Source: Adiantum capillus-veneris (Eukaryota > Streptophyta > Polypodiopsida > Polypodiales > Pteridaceae). Taken from it: DNA of 64,000 nucleotides. The position numbers and the translations under genes are program-made. The DNA is taken from assembly GCA_014529385.2 (NCBI GenBank), contig CM043971.1, positions 89,977,840-90,041,839 on the forward strand, written 5' to 3'. Position 1 is the first letter of the stretch. Each line of letters begins with the position of its first letter. Shown piece after piece: positions 22,743 through 35,279 of this stretch. The notes below the pieces were generated by a model. The model did no database searches. It saw nothing but the letters and a program-made list of their open reading frames with translations, and was not told the DNA's origin.

Positions 22743-22767
22743 TTGGCAACATTGCCGAGGATCGAAG
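22743..22767 (+). other. Primer-binding site of element A
   Basis: TTGGCAACATTGCCGAGG directly follows the LTR end. From memory it resembles the TGGCGCCGTTGCCGGGGAT context that follows LTRs of many plant Athila/Tat gypsy elements, with CpG-type substitutions. Which tRNA primes it is not resolved here. Confidence 0.55.
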
Positions 22768-24740
22768 AGACCTAAACTAGAAAAAAACGTGAGCATCTTG
22801 TGAAGTTATCTTTTAACTTCCTCTCGGGTAATCTAGAGTTAAAGATTTCTTTTTTAAACCGCATAGCTTAAGATTGTTGTCTTTTGCTGTGTAGAGGTAA
22901 CTTGGAAGTACGTTGTACTTGCTAAGTACCTTTAGGATTGTAGGATTGTAAAATTAGATTAGGATTTTGAGAATGATTGATGGACGAGACAAGTTTTAAG
23001 ATCAAGGCTCAAAAAATCATAAAAACAAGAAAATGAGTGTTTGTGGACACTTTCCACAACCCCATTGCAGTAGAACGTAGGAGTAGCTACGGTAACTAGA
23101 ATCCGAGGTGGAATCTCAGAACATTGCTCTCTACAAAAGAAACAATTGTGAGTTGTTTATGTGAAGTTGTAGAATTTCAGGTCTACGGCTAGAAATAGCA
23201 CCAAAAGGTTGTCAACCACTGAATCTGGTTGGGGATTATGCTTTAAAAGTTGTATGAACCAGTGGGTAAGCTTAAGGACGCATTGAGGTAAAAATTTAAA
23301 GAGTTTGTAAAAACTCAGATTATTTACCTTTTCTTGATATTTTAGGCATAATTAAGTTTTGACTTGACTCAGAGACTTAAAATAGGTCATAAAAAGACTG
23401 TCCAGTGGAAAAGTTGAGAAAAGTGCTCATTTTAGGCCTAAAGTAAATAATTGAGATTACTTACTTTCAACTCAAAGGTGACCAAGGTTGATACCAGAGA
23501 CTCTATGCATGTGTACAAACATCTTTTGTAAAGGCCCATATAATTTGGATCACCAAACTGACCAAAAACTTGGAAAATTTTTAAATTTGTAGTGATTGTC
23601 GAGAATTTGAGTGTAAATTGGAAAAATTTTGTTCAAACTGAGTGCAACTTGACTTATAGGCTTATATTGATGCGATAAACAAGTGTACATGCTCAGTTGA
23701 CCAAAAAGATGTAAAAATTTACCAAAAGTAAATAATCACAATTTTTTCCTTTTGTCTATTTTTCAACTTTTTTGACCAAACTAGCATACCACTAGTTTTA
23801 GCATGTTATATTGAGTCCACAAATCAAATTTGGTAAGATTTGGATCATTGAAGTACTGAAAATTGTGGCGAAATTTGTAAAGTCAATCTGTAGAAACAAA
23901 ACTCTTGACCATTTGAACAGAAATTATCCAAACTTAGTGAAACTTGGCTAGGGAGCTTAAGTTGAGTTGCTTAACCAATCTGTGTCAACATTGTGGGAAA
24001 AACTTGCATTAAAGTAGTAGGAGTAAATAATCACGATTATTTACATCTACTACAAAATTGAACATTTTTGCACATTTGAGTATACCACAAGGTCAAGCAT
24101 ATCAAGTAGACCACACAAATCAAATTTGGTGAAATTTGGATCACAAAAGTGAGACTTAAGCCAGATTCTTGAAAACCAAGTTTGCGGACACGAAACACTT
24201 GATAACTTGAACAAATTTTGTTCAAACTTAGTGAAACATGTCCGGAGACCTTAACAAGTTGCATACTTGGCAAATCAAGCCAAAAAGTGCAAAAAACTCA
24301 TAAAAGTAAACAATCGCTATTATTTACTTCTGATACACAGAGACATAATTTTTTACTTTTGAACTTGTACAGTGTTAGACCAACATAATATAAGGTCACC
24401 GGGAAATTTTGGGTTCAATCAGATCCAGATTAGTACATGTTCACTCAATTTCCAGGTTGTAGATTAGCCTTTGCCTTTTTGCAAAAGTAGAATCCAAAAG
24501 TCTCAAGTATTGACTCACTTAGCTCAATTTGAAGAGATAGGCATAGACCAATCGCATTAGTTAGCAAAAATTGTACGGTCTTTGTGAAAGAATAGCTAAC
24601 TTAATTAAAATTGATACATGAATCAGGTTGCAGACAAGTAATTGAAAGCTTCACAGAAGCTGTAATCAAGTCACATGAAAGAAGTTGATAACAAGTCAAT
24701 TCGACGGTAAGTACTCTATTCAGGGCTTCACGAAGTCTAT
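22768..24740 (+). repeat. Element A leader with degenerate tandem repeats of about 285 bp
   Basis: Non-coding DNA between PBS and gag. A palindrome of the type GTAAATAATC/GATTATTTAC recurs near 23442, 23727, 24023 and 24305. The sequence between occurrences (CACAAATCAAATTTGGT, TTTGGATCA, AAACTTAGTGAAAC) repeats too. One more copy of the palindrome lies in element B at about 41638-41660. Confidence 0.7.
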
Positions 24741-27031
24741 ATGAACCTTAAATCTGGCCATATACTAGCAAACCAAGGCATATTTGGAGAGACCGCTAGT
24801 AGAGTATCCACCGAAGAGAGTGTGAATCAAGGCAAGCACTTGGACACTATCGTTGAAAAAGTCTCAAACACTTCTTCAGAATCAACATCTGAAATGTCTT
24901 CACGGAACTCAGTATTTACAAGTTGAAAACCCGGACGTGATAAAAATATGGGGGTTAGAAGTAAATGCCATAATTCTAGATATGGCAGCAAAATAAGGAC
25001 CACCGACTTTAGAATTCAAGGGATATGATCAAGTTGATTTGAAGCCTTTGAAACGGCTTAGCATGAATAATCCTAGGATTGGAGTCTATCGTTGGGAGGA
25101 TAGAAACGTCAAAGATCTTCCATGGACTTCTCATGCCAAATCAGGACAATTAACACCCATGAAGATCATCTATATCTTCAAAATCAAAGACAAGGGTTCA
25201 ATAGATCTACCAACCTACCTGTTTAGCGATTTCTATAACTATAAATTTGTTATGATGAGTCCTCAAGAGGTGGAACAAACCAAATACCAAGGGTACTAAG
25301 AGATTGGATATTGGGCCAAGAACAAAAAACTATTCCAAGAGATTCCAAGAGATGAACTCCGTGAGATATCTTCTGACAATAATGTTAAAAAAGCAAAAAA
25401 TATCTTATCATAAAGAAAATAGGGTGACACTAAAGCCAGTCTAGGGCTACATGAGTCACTATTTCCAACAGACTGGTTTGAAGGACTCAAAACAGGACCA
25501 ACTGTCAGGAGATCGGGAGTTGAACCAAATAGACGTATCAGACCAACTGATTTTCAAAAATGGGTTAGAAAATATAGTGGATCTGGGGATCCATATGACC
25601 ACTTAGCAAGATTTAAGCAAGTGCTAAGAGCATAACGCATATTTGATTTCCATACTCAATTTGAAAGATGTGGAATGACCTTAGAGGGAAAAGCACTAAC
25701 ATGGTTCCAAAATATTCCACCAAGGTCAATCATGGACTTAGATACATTAGCTCAAGGAGTTGTAGCTGCATGTTCCAAAACGGGGATCAAACATAATATT
25801 GTGGCTCAAATCTATAGCTTCAAACAGAAACAAGGTGAGTTTTCTAGAGATTGTGCAACTAGAATGAATCAATACATTGCAAGATGCCTAGAACTAGAGG
25901 TATCTGTAGAAGAAAGATTTTATCATTGTTTCAAGAGGGACTGCTAAACAAAGAACTTCATGCTATATTGTATAGCAAGAAGCATATGACCCTAGAAGAG
26001 AGTGTGTCATATGCTATTGACTTAGGAGACAATTGTGATATTTTCAATGAAGAAGATGTCCTTAAGGATAATCTAAGTGAGAAAACAACATCCACCAAAC
26101 CAACACAAGTGGGAACAACGACTACAGCACCGCTTACAGCCATAGAAGACATGCTCAAAAGTATGAATGAAATGATGAATAACATGCAAAAAGCACCTAT
26201 GAGGGGACCATGGCAAGGGATACCTCAACAGGGACAACCAATTAGGCCGCACAAATGGTATGCAATTGAGGGTAAATGGACCAACCATGAGACCAATGAG
26301 TGCTATTACTGACCAAAGTATGATAGGAATGTTCAATACGTGCCCATGAGGTCACAAGGACAAATCATGTACAGATATCAGCCTAATATGGACCATCTCA
26401 AAGACCACCGATGGGTATGGAAAGACCTCAACTTATGTTGGTTCAACAACCTCCATATCATGCACATAATGTAGTTCCTATAAAGTACATGCATTCAGAG
26501 GGAGGCATAGATGAACAAGCACTAGTACCTGTTACACCCTATGTTGAGCTTAGTCCATCTACAGTAATTGTAGAAGGTGATTGGTATAATTCACATCCAC
26601 CACCAATGGAAGAACCTGTGAATTATACTACACCAGAGCTTGCACCAATGTACTATGTAGCTAATCAAGGTGCTAGATCTTTTATGGTAAGACCCATGAT
26701 TAAGCCAAGAACTGGAAACTGTCATAACTGTGGTGCAGATGATCATTGGAAAAATGAATGCCCAGAGCCTGATAAGAACCTTAAGCTAGTTGAAGATTAT
26801 TGCATACAATGTTGCAAAAAGGGAGGGCACTTCCCTAAAGATTGTCCAAAAAATCCTTTAAACAAGGGTAAAATAGTAGTGAATGTAGTCCAAGTGATAC
26901 CTAGTATCTCATCCGAGAATGAACCTATTGTTCCAATCAAGGTAATCACCAGGGGCCAAGCTAAGAAAAAGAAACATAACTCCTATGATGATTCGGAGAA
27001 TACTAAACTTTCCAAAGACCAAAAGAAGTAG
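24741..27031 (+). pseudogene. Element A gag (capsid and zinc knuckles), broken
   Basis: Several frames together cover a gypsy gag. A capsid-type segment starts TLEGKALTWFQNIPPRS (25675) and continues through FKQKQGEFSRDCATRMNQYI, with a frameshift at about 25940 to the continuation ending near 26312. After a further stop and frame change (26312-26411), the C-terminal part carries two knuckles, CHNCGADDHWKNEC and CIQCCKKGGHFPKDC (about 26710-26860), and a basic tail. Gag would package the element RNA into cytoplasmic particles. The 5' part (24741-25299) is more eroded, with stops. Confidence 0.8.
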
Positions 27032-28240
27032 AAGTAAAAGGTATGAGATGAGAAAAAAAAAAGGGCTGAAATCGAGGAGAAAGGCAAGAAACTATTCCAT
27101 GAAAAAGTGAAAGAAACTGGAAGTGAAATCAAAGAAACCACCATGAAATCTAGAGGATCAATTTTGGTAGACATAATTTTTGAACCAATTAATGCATCCT
27201 TGGAAGCTTACCAAGCGGGACTTAAAGCAGGCCGAAACATGGAAAACAAATGGAAAAACTACCCTTCTCCAGATATGGAAGCAACTAAGCTTGAAGCTTA
27301 TCAAAATTTGGTAAGAGATGCTGAAAAAACAATAGCCCAAGCTTGAGAGTATGGAGAACATTATGATATTTCTTTGAAAATTATCTCACTAACTTTTAAA
27401 CTCAATTACTAATTATCTTGCTTAAGTTTAAACCTGAGGAGCTTGTGGTAGAACCAGTAAAGAGAAATCCGAAGTGGTGGTAGAACCCCACCTTGAAACA
27501 AAAGAGTCAGAACTCATAGTGCCTGACTGCGAAGATGCCTTAAATGGAATTTCATTCGTAGAAGAAGACTGGCCATGACACTTATGGGAAAAAATCAGAT
27601 AGATTGATGATGGGAGCCTAACTCTGAAGTTAGCTCCTATAGAGGAAGTTTGGTTAGAAAATCTACCTCCTGATATGGACATGGAAGTACAATCCTTGTA
27701 TGGGGATTGCGGCTCTGAAGCTTCAAAAATGTCAAAACCAATAACTTTGAAAACACTACCCTCTTACTTGGAGAACAACGAAGATGAATCCATAGTGTGT
27801 AAAACCACTCACATAAAAAGAGCAAAACAGACCCTAGAGGTAGACAACATCCATTCAATCATGTCTACACCCATTCAATGCACTCTTACTATAGGAGAAC
27901 TATTAAAAATTAGACCATATTTATGTAATGATCTATAGAAAACTCTAGAGAAGGTGGGGATAACAGGGCAAATTGCAAAAAATTTCAGAAAATTGAAACA
28001 CGAATCGGATAACAAAGAGATTAGATCTATTCCAATTAAAAAAGTCGTAGAACTCTACAAAGGGGAAGAAGGAAACACAACCCTTTCAGTGAGATACTCA
28101 TGAAAGGAGGGGAGGAAAAGTTTTTTGACTTTCCAAGCTAGAAATAAAAAAGACAAAAATGGTATAGAAGAAAAAGAGACATGAGAAACTTGAAATCTAG
28201 ACCTATGCCATCAGTCTCTAGTAGAACACAATTTCTAATG
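27032..28240 (+). pseudogene. Element A gag-pol connector, no protease seen
   Basis: Short plus-strand frames (27107-27346, 27675-27938) and interrupted sequence with blocks such as PIQCTLTIGELLKIRPYL and VELYKGEEGNTTLSVRY. The latter is, in related plant elements as I remember them, the approach to the aspartic protease, but no DTGA/DSGA-like active site follows. Instead a short unrelated stretch leads to the pre-RT region. Deletion of the protease segment is the simplest reading. Confidence 0.5.
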
Positions 28241-28247
28241 CACATAG

Positions 28248-28858
28248 ATGCACATGATTGTGTCAAAGACAAGATATCCTTTAAATGAAAAGCAGAAAAT
28301 ATCAAAAAATTTCAAAAAAACAAGGAGGGAAACTCAAGCAAAACCTAAATATCAGGACAAGGATTCAACCATGACACGAGTTGAACGGAGAAAGAAGTAT
28401 CATGAGTTGAAAAAAACTCTAAAGGAGATATATACAACTGAAATGGAAACCACTGAGGAGGATGGTAAAGATCTAATGAGTGTTCCATCCCATTACAAGA
28501 AATATACTCTCCAAGACCAAAATATCATAGTTGAACAACCTATCAAAGAACTACGAAAACAGGGTGAGTCCTACGAAGGACCTGAAAGCATTAAAAAAAT
28601 AGATTTGGCCGAACCAGGAGAAGAGCCTAGACTTGCCTACATTGCAGACAACCTGACAAAAGAAGAATAAGAGATTTTGTTAAGCTTACTGAAAGAGTAC
28701 CGAGATATCTTTGCTTGGTCTTATAAGGATCTCAAGGGTGTTGATCCATAAATTTGTCAACATACCATACCTATGAGAGACGATGCGAAACCAAGCAGAC
28801 AAAGGCCATACACTTATAATGAGACATTTGCCAAAAAGATCAAAGAAAAAAGACCATA
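28248..28858 (+). pseudogene. Element A RT N-terminal fragment
   Basis: A lysine-rich pre-RT frame ends in LAEPGEEPRLAYIADNLTKE, then, after a stop, LLKEYRDIFAWSYKDLKGVD and the HTIPMRDDAK/RQRPY block that opens plant gypsy reverse transcriptases. The match stops at about 28858, before any catalytic motif; no FxDD is present. Confidence 0.8.
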
Positions 28859-28860
28859 TT

Positions 28861-29470
28861 AGGTAAAGTGGGAAAATCCCAAATCCCATATTGGACAACT
28901 TTCAATATATCATGTAAAAGGTGTTGATTTTTTTTACTAGACTAAACATTTATACAAGACAAGAGGAAAGAGGGAGGGATGAGGTATGGTGGCCCGCTGG
29001 TGGAGTATGGACGAACGAGAGGTAAGAGAGAGAGGATAAAAAATGTGAAAGTGTGTGTGTATAAATAATGCAAGAGAGAGAGAGAGAGAACTCTTGTCCA
29101 TGCATAGCTATTGAGCTATGGCTCTTAGTTTTACTTTTGATGGACTTCACCATAGACTATAAAGTAAAATGAAAGACTGCTAACATACCAAATCTAATGA
29201 ATAAACTAGCTATTGTTGTACCTACAACTTATCTTAACATGGAGACAGTGGTTTGAAGGCCCACAACGTGTTCAAGCTAAGGTCAAATGGAGTACCTAAA
29301 TTTTTAGTTCAAGGTCCACCACTTGTCCAAGCTAGCACCCATTGAGAAATAAACCCACTTGTATATGACATAAAAGCAACATGCACCTCTAATCTAGAGA
29401 TTCTTCACTTATAAAATGTGTAGCATATGCCAATTGCAACATATGAGGTCTAGTTTCAAGGTGCGTTTGT
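28861..29470. other. Junction and spacer after element A
   Basis: Unrelated sequence starts at about 28860. It includes a short (GA)n at about 29071-29089 and a small hairpin (CATAGCT/AGCTATG, about 29101-29119). The first full copy of the GGTCCACCACTTGTCCAAGC motif lies at 29313. No gene is seen. Confidence 0.4.
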
Positions 29471-29650
29471 CGAGGATAGGCTATGGAAGAATGCAAATTT
29501 CACTTCTTATCTAAGCTACAATTAGTGAAAGGGTAAGCAAATGTGTTTACATAAAAATTTCTAGGATAGGCTAAGGAGGAATGCAAAGTCCACTTCTTAT
29601 CTAAGCTACAATTAGTGAAAGGGTAAGCAAATGTGTTTACATAAAAAATT
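29471..29650 (+). repeat. 90-bp tandem duplication
   Basis: GAGGATAGGCTATGGAAGAA (29472) and TAGGATAGGCTAAGGAGGAA (29562) begin two copies that share ACTTCTTATCTAAGCTACAA and AGTGAAAGGGTAAGCAAATG, with only a few differences. Confidence 0.9.
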
Positions 29651-30179
29651 CTCTAAGTACTTCTCCATTGCAACATAGAAGCTTTAATTTGAAGTTCAAG
29701 AAATTAGGCTAAAAACATATATAATGAAATAAATACTACCCACAAGAAATCATTAAATATGTTATTTTATACCAAATTGGAGAAGTTAACGTCCAGAAGC
29801 ATCCAATTATGCCTAGATGCTAATAAAGATATGCATGCATACATTGACATCTCAATACATGCACTTAGACTCCATGGTTTTTCTCTTGGCATATTTTAGT
29901 TTCCAAAACTCTCTTATATGGAGGATGTAAAATAACCATTCTTGATTCAAACATTTTCCTCCACAAACAAGGTCTCTCACACAATTCTTCCATGATTTCT
30001 TTTCTCCCAATGCAAATAATTAGACTTTATATTTTTCCTTTTAAAGACTTGTAGGTTCTAAAACTCTTTTATATGAAGGACACAAAAATAAATGTTTTAG
30101 GCAAACATGTGTGCCAAGACCAAAGGTTATATTTGTATTACTATATAATTCAAAGGTTTATTGTCAACCTTCTTTAATG
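29651..30179. other. No gene recognised
   Basis: AT-rich flank downstream (minus strand) of the phosphatase-like pseudogene. No feature is supported. Confidence 0.3.
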
Positions 30180-30870
30180 TTATCGCCTTGACACGTACAC
30201 ATGGAGGACATGGTTTGTCTTAAGATCACTATATTGATTTACAATTGTGTTACGTGTATAATCTCTCTTATCTCTTGCATACAACAATCCAAGTAACCAT
30301 GCAATAATTGTTTCTTGCAAGAATCTTTGAAGCTGCTCAAGTGTTTTCCTCCACATATTTGGGAATATAAGATATGTTCCAGTCATATTCCACATCATCC
30401 TATATGGACTATCCTCAATAATCAAGGTATTCTTTGCATCCAAGTCCTCAAACATCTTCCAAATATCGCTCAAGTTTTTATGATAAACCCTTCTAAATCC
30501 TAACATAATGTTTGGATTTTGGCAACACTTGTTACTCATAAAGATCTTGAACTTGCTATAATTCTTTGGGAAACATTTTTGTGTGATGTGTTGCACTCTT
30601 GTTAGGTTATAGCAACTCCATATCCACAGCTCCAAGTATTCACCACAAAAATCCAAAAACATTTTTGCGTCTAGGCACACCGCATGATAAACTTCATCTT
30701 TGTTCTCCACAAGACGCATGTGTTGAGCCCAAGATGGCATAGAATATCCATGTTTTGTTTCAAATGTCTTCAAAAGAAGTCCTTTAAGTCCAAAAAAAGC
30801 ACTCTTTTGATATTATTGACAGCAAGTGGCAGGTGACAAGGAGGTGATTGGTATATACGACAAGGCCTTG
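30180..30870 (-). pseudogene. FCP1/NIF-like HAD phosphatase pseudogene 1
   Basis: The minus-strand frame has landmarks of the CTD-phosphatase (NLI-interacting factor) branch of the HAD family, which removes phosphate from Ser/Thr. They are a motif-I-like LFLDL segment at about 30805, separated by a frameshift from the main frame, then FCGEYLELWIWSCYNLTRVQ (motif II region), LIIEDSPYRMMWNM (motif III region) and a C-terminal LLYARDKRDYTRN block. The usual second Asp of motif I is replaced (DLK instead of DLD), so catalysis is doubtful even before decay. It is a diverged paralogue of the copy at 31855-32723. Confidence 0.65.
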
Positions 30871-31159
30871 GATGAGGTTGGTTGGGTGCTTCAAAATATT
30901 CCTTCAAATCATGCCTACAGATAGTCAACCCACTTTCTTCTAGTGATGGCTCTACAATTGAAAAACAAGAAATTTATTATGTTTCAAAGAATACAAACAG
31001 TTTCTACATTTTCTACACTATGGTCTTATTAGATGCCAAAGTCCATCTTCAACTTACTCATTGCTATAAACAAATCCCAATTGAAAACCTTACAAAGCTT
31101 CACCATTTCTCCAAGCTATGCTTCTTTGAAGCATGGAGAAAAGTAAGGTCTACCACCTA

Positions 31160-31360
31160 GCTAGGCTAGGCTCCACTCCGAATGGGGAAAAGTAAGATCT
31201 ACCATAGGCCGAAACTAGGCTTGATGATGAGGGGTCTCTTGTTTCAAGGTCTACCACTTGTCCAAGCTACACTTCATACAATATACTGGTGTATAGCTAG
31301 ACTCGATTAGGAATGGGAGAAAAGGTGCAAGGTCCACCACCTGTCCAAGCTTGCTCCATT
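31160..31360 (+). repeat. Spacer with GGTCYACCACYTGTCCAAGC motif copies
   Basis: Motif copies at about 31248 (GGTCTACCACTTGTCCAAGC) and 31331 (GGTCCACCACCTGTCCAAGC), with degenerate copies near 31147. Similar copies stand at 29313, 33312 and 33427 and, twice per unit, in the 181-bp array at 36434-37018. Confidence 0.75.
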
Positions 31361-31435
31361 GAATATCTAGAAATACTTTTTTGAGATCTGCAAGAAGAAA
31401 CAAAAAGAAAAATTTGATTCTATGCACATGTATAT

Positions 31436-32723
31436 TCAAGTATGTGAAACAAGGTTGAAGTCATAAAAAGTACCTAAGGGGTGTGTTTTATTTAGCCTTA
31501 GAAGATTGTTCTCAGCTTTGACCTTATTTATATAAGCCTTTGCAGTGGTTGCTTTCAATGGCCCCTTTGTAGTACATCTTAATTGCCTAGCTAGATTGAT
31601 CAATTGTGGTGTCTTCATGCTTTCAATAGCTGTACCTTCCTTTTCTAGTATCTCTTGTATTTGGGCTCGTCTGATGTCATTGTTGTCAGTTTTGTTACTT
31701 GCTCGATTGTGTTTTCCTTCAAGGATAGCTTCACCTTTGTCATATTTTGTAGTAGTTGTCCTTCTTGTAAAGAACACCTTGGCTGACCAAGCATTATTTT
31801 TTGCTTCCAATTCTCTTTGATTTCTTTATATTCACTCTCATTTGTCAATGATGACTATCCGTAACGATTAGAGGCAATGAAATTCCGCACATCCCTTCTC
31901 TCATCCAGCTCAAACAAGTAGGGAAGCAACTCCTCCAAGAGAATATTATCAACCAATTTTTCACCATCAAATTGGGATGGAAAAATACAATTTTTTGCAG
32001 GGGAAATGCATCCCTTGTAAGGAGAGTCATCAATAAGCATTGTTCTTTGTGGGTCACATTCATACCCCATGGCAATTTTAGCTAGAGGCTTGAACACTGT
32101 CTCAACGGTTGGATTGTCGGGTCTAAATAAATTATTGCTTTGACAAGTGTAGCAACCTTCTTGATTCCAAATTGCAAAGAAAGGCAATGTACCTTTTTCT
32201 AAGATCTCTACTGCTTTAAGAATTTGAAGCACATTGTTCCTAGTAGCTGTCGACCAAATTGCAACATTAAACCTCTGTAATATAGTCTTCAAGAATTGGA
32301 TGCAACCTAGCCTAAGTATAATATATATCTTTTTGGATCTAGTTGCACCGACTGGTGGTGTGAGGACAGCTGAGGGGAATGTTTCAATAGAAGAACATTT
32401 AAGTCCAAGATAATTGTGAGTATGGACTTCTCAACATCTGCACTAGATGAAGTAGCAACAAATGAAAATGGCTCTTGAGCAGACATTTTAGTCTCTTTTG
32501 AAGTAGGTTGTATTGTTGGAGTAGGCATTTCTTTATTCTCACTATTGCAAGCTTGCTCAAGGTGCACATCAGCAGACTTTGGTATAGACGTATCATCCAA
32601 ATTGTGCATGTCAGAAATAATAGAATCAAGGGGTTCAACAATTGCCGATTCAACCATAGGGGCTTTATCTGTCCAAATTTGCAAATCTAAAAACACAAAT
32701 AACATTGGTTTCTTAAAAATCAC
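31436..32723 (-). pseudogene. FCP1/NIF-like HAD phosphatase pseudogene 2 with basic tail
   Basis: On the minus strand: a Ser/Thr/Glu-rich leader and ILTIILDLNVLLLKHSP (motif-I-like, about 32420-32370), then a separate frame with RFNVAIWSTATRNNV (motif II) and TMLIDDSPYKGC (motif III) ending LDERRDVRNFIASNRYG (31855-32292). Next come frames at 31436-31848 with a Lys/Asn-rich tail (QEILEKEGTAIESMKTPQL). As in copy 1, motif I reads DLN rather than DxD. The frame changes at about 32300 and 31850 could be small introns or damage. Confidence 0.6.
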
Positions 32724-33733
32724 TAGAATTTAAATCACCAATTGTAAACATGTGGAAGTCAAACTTAGGAGTTTATTCAAGGTAAAATCAATATTATAAA
32801 CCTCGCAACTATTGGTACACAAGGCAGCACTAGTCTAAACTACAATCTTTTGTGACAAACTTGTACACCCTACACTTTAATAAAAATTAGTACTTAAGTG
32901 AATATTGAAGGCCACATAAAGTTAACAACAACCATGATTTACTTGATTGAGATTTTGATCCATTAAAAGTCATATTAACACATGTAATTAAGACTTCTAT
33001 CCATATAAATACTTGAAAACATCAAATAAAGTCATAGTCAACAACTATGTGTCTCCTCATTCAAGTGGACCAATAGTCTCAACACATGTATAACCATAAC
33101 CTCTTGATTTAATGTCTAAAGATAAGCCTTTATCCAAAGGTGTTAATTTTGGATAGAATATATAGCTACATTTTGGACACTCATACAATGAGAGGTATTT
33201 TTGTAATCCAACACGTTTTCCTTTTCTACAAATTTACAAATCCATGCCTAGTTAATCTCTCTCTTCTTCTATATTCAATTATTCTCTCAATAGAGACCTT
33301 AATAGAAGCAAGGTCTACCACTTGTCCAAGCCACTGCAAGGAAATGTCTATTGTTTTAAGTCTACCATAATTAGACTCCACTAAAGGTTCACCACCACAC
33401 TTGTTTGTATTAGCATCCATAGAAAATCCACCACTTGTCCAAGCTATATGGGGTTGTTTGAAGGTCTAACACACTTCTTGATATTGGGATCTATGTATGG
33501 TTCACCTACCCATGCTAGCCTTGAAAGTATAAAATAAAGGGGATAGTACGAGGTCTAAAACTCATCAATTCAAGCTCTTAAGTCCAGGTTAGTGTTTTTT
33601 TTTAAAATATAAGGGTTCATCACTCAAAAATTATAAGATTATTCTCTACATTTAAACCTTTAATTCTTGAAGATAAAAAAGATGGACTCAAAAAATACTA
33701 CATAAAACAAAACCTAACATTAAGAGTATCAAA

Positions 33734-34902
33734 TCAACAAGAACAGATGTTAACATATACAAGAAGCTCAAAACATACGTCCTTCCATTTCCAAGTAGGC
33801 CTCCATTGAAAAGGAGGTTGGCCATCTTCTCCTTCGTCTTCTTGCGGAGAAATATATTCTCTAATTGGCACATCATCAGCTAATTGCAAAGTGGGTTGGT
33901 GATCTTGAAGGCCAGCCCACTTTTCTATCTTAGCATGGGCCTTAGCAAAATTCAAAATCCTAGTTTCTAAAGTTCCTTGAAGGCTTGCACGCTCTCAACT
34001 AAGCAGATGACGTCTTTTTTTTGTTGTAATCCGTCTTGTGCAACTAGAGATCCATCACTAAAGAGATCTACAAGCTTGCGATCTTCAAAACAGTATGTAT
34101 GAATGTAGTGCTTGACGAAAATTCTTTTTTTTGCTTCCAAATATTGCAAATCTGACATGCCTTCATTTTTCTAGTTGAAGCAAAGAACAATCAATTGGCA
34201 TGGAATGTTGTTTTGATCTCCTTCTTAGGTCTTCAAATGCATTACCTTGTCCCGTGAAGGCAATAACCACAAGAAATTGAATTGCTCCTTTGCAACGTGC
34301 TAATGGAAAGTGATGCAAGGCACCACAACAATGGTAGCTCACATTATACTCTGAAATGCACATTGCAATTTTGTGAGTTTAGAGAAATCTATAAATGCAA
34401 GAAACACAAATCTAGGATCAATTGAGCCTTCACAAATAGCCAACATCCCATTCAAATCATTGATAAATATCTCCTCACTCCACTGTAAGTTGTCCCCATA
34501 GTGTTTGTCAAGTCTAAAATGCATAAGCCAATAGGAATTTGGTTGTTGAAGTGACGCTTCAAGTAGATTTCCTTCCATCTGTAGGTTCACCACATAGATG
34601 GACCATGGTAAATCAAGAGACTCAATTTTCTCCTTGTGAAGGTGAATTGCCCATTGCATGTATTTTATGGCTTCATTCAAAAAATCCATTTTCTTTCTTC
34701 CACGATTCAAGCTATTTTTGAGACATTTCTCACATAGCATTAGATTGGTTTTATAAAATGCATCATTGGTTTTATACATGCTGACTATTTCCTCCCAATC
34801 TTTACACGGTGATGACTCATTCAAAGCATTGAAGCCTTCAAGAAGTGTGTCTTGAGTAAAATTTGTCTTGTTTGAGTTGCTTGATTCGATCATACATATC
34901 AA
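33734..34902 (-). pseudogene. Unidentified multi-block coding remnant
   Basis: Adjacent minus-strand frames with protein-like composition: 34339-34902 (contains NEAIKYMQWAIHLHKEKIES and LQQPNSYWLMHFRLDKHYGD), 34163-34363 (VSYHCCGALHHFPLARCKGA, IAFTGQGNAFEDLRRRSKQ), 33967-34158 and 33734-33955. Frame-to-frame overlap around 34340-34363 argues for frameshifts in one former reading frame. It lies between the LDGQ-containing remnant upstream and the HAD remnant downstream on the same strand, so all may be parts of one gene. I do not recognise a named domain. Confidence 0.45.
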
Positions 34903-35279
34903 TTACATCACCATCTTTTTCACTCTTTGGCAATAAAACCTTCTCATCTCTAATTTCTTCTTGAATGATCTTTACCTCTGATTCCTCAAGACCTCAAAGA
35001 AATCTAAATACTATTTTTGGGGGTTTCTTGTTCTCCTCCTCAAGCCTTGTAATAATTTATATCCAACAATTATAAATTTGATCGGAATATGTAACCATAT
35101 GTGCCTGTTTAGCAATCCAACTTGCTCCTGCACTCATTAGATTGCCAATCAAAGAAAAGTCTAGAAAGAAATATAACACCAATGAGAAGATTGAGCTCAA
35201 GTGTTCAATTAAAGACAATAAGAAATAAGAAGAAATACACTTACATCACATCTAGCACGAGATATATGTCCCTCTGCAA

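Larger units (their letters stand above)
21835..28860 (+). mobile_element. Element A: 5' part of a Ty3/gypsy LTR retrotransposon
   Basis: In order: 5' LTR (21835-22741), PBS (22743-22767), a 2-kb repetitive leader, decayed gag with two CCHC-type knuckles, a connector, and the first part of RT. Homology stops abruptly at about 28860 inside the N-terminal region of RT. The LTR is the same family as the inverted LTR at 37019-37925. I find no recognisable protease between gag and RT. It is non-functional because of many stops and the truncation. Confidence 0.85.

Noticed and set aside
26073-26336. Minus-strand frames opposite element A gag
   Set aside because: They are antisense shadows of the plus-strand gag, which has clear gag motifs.
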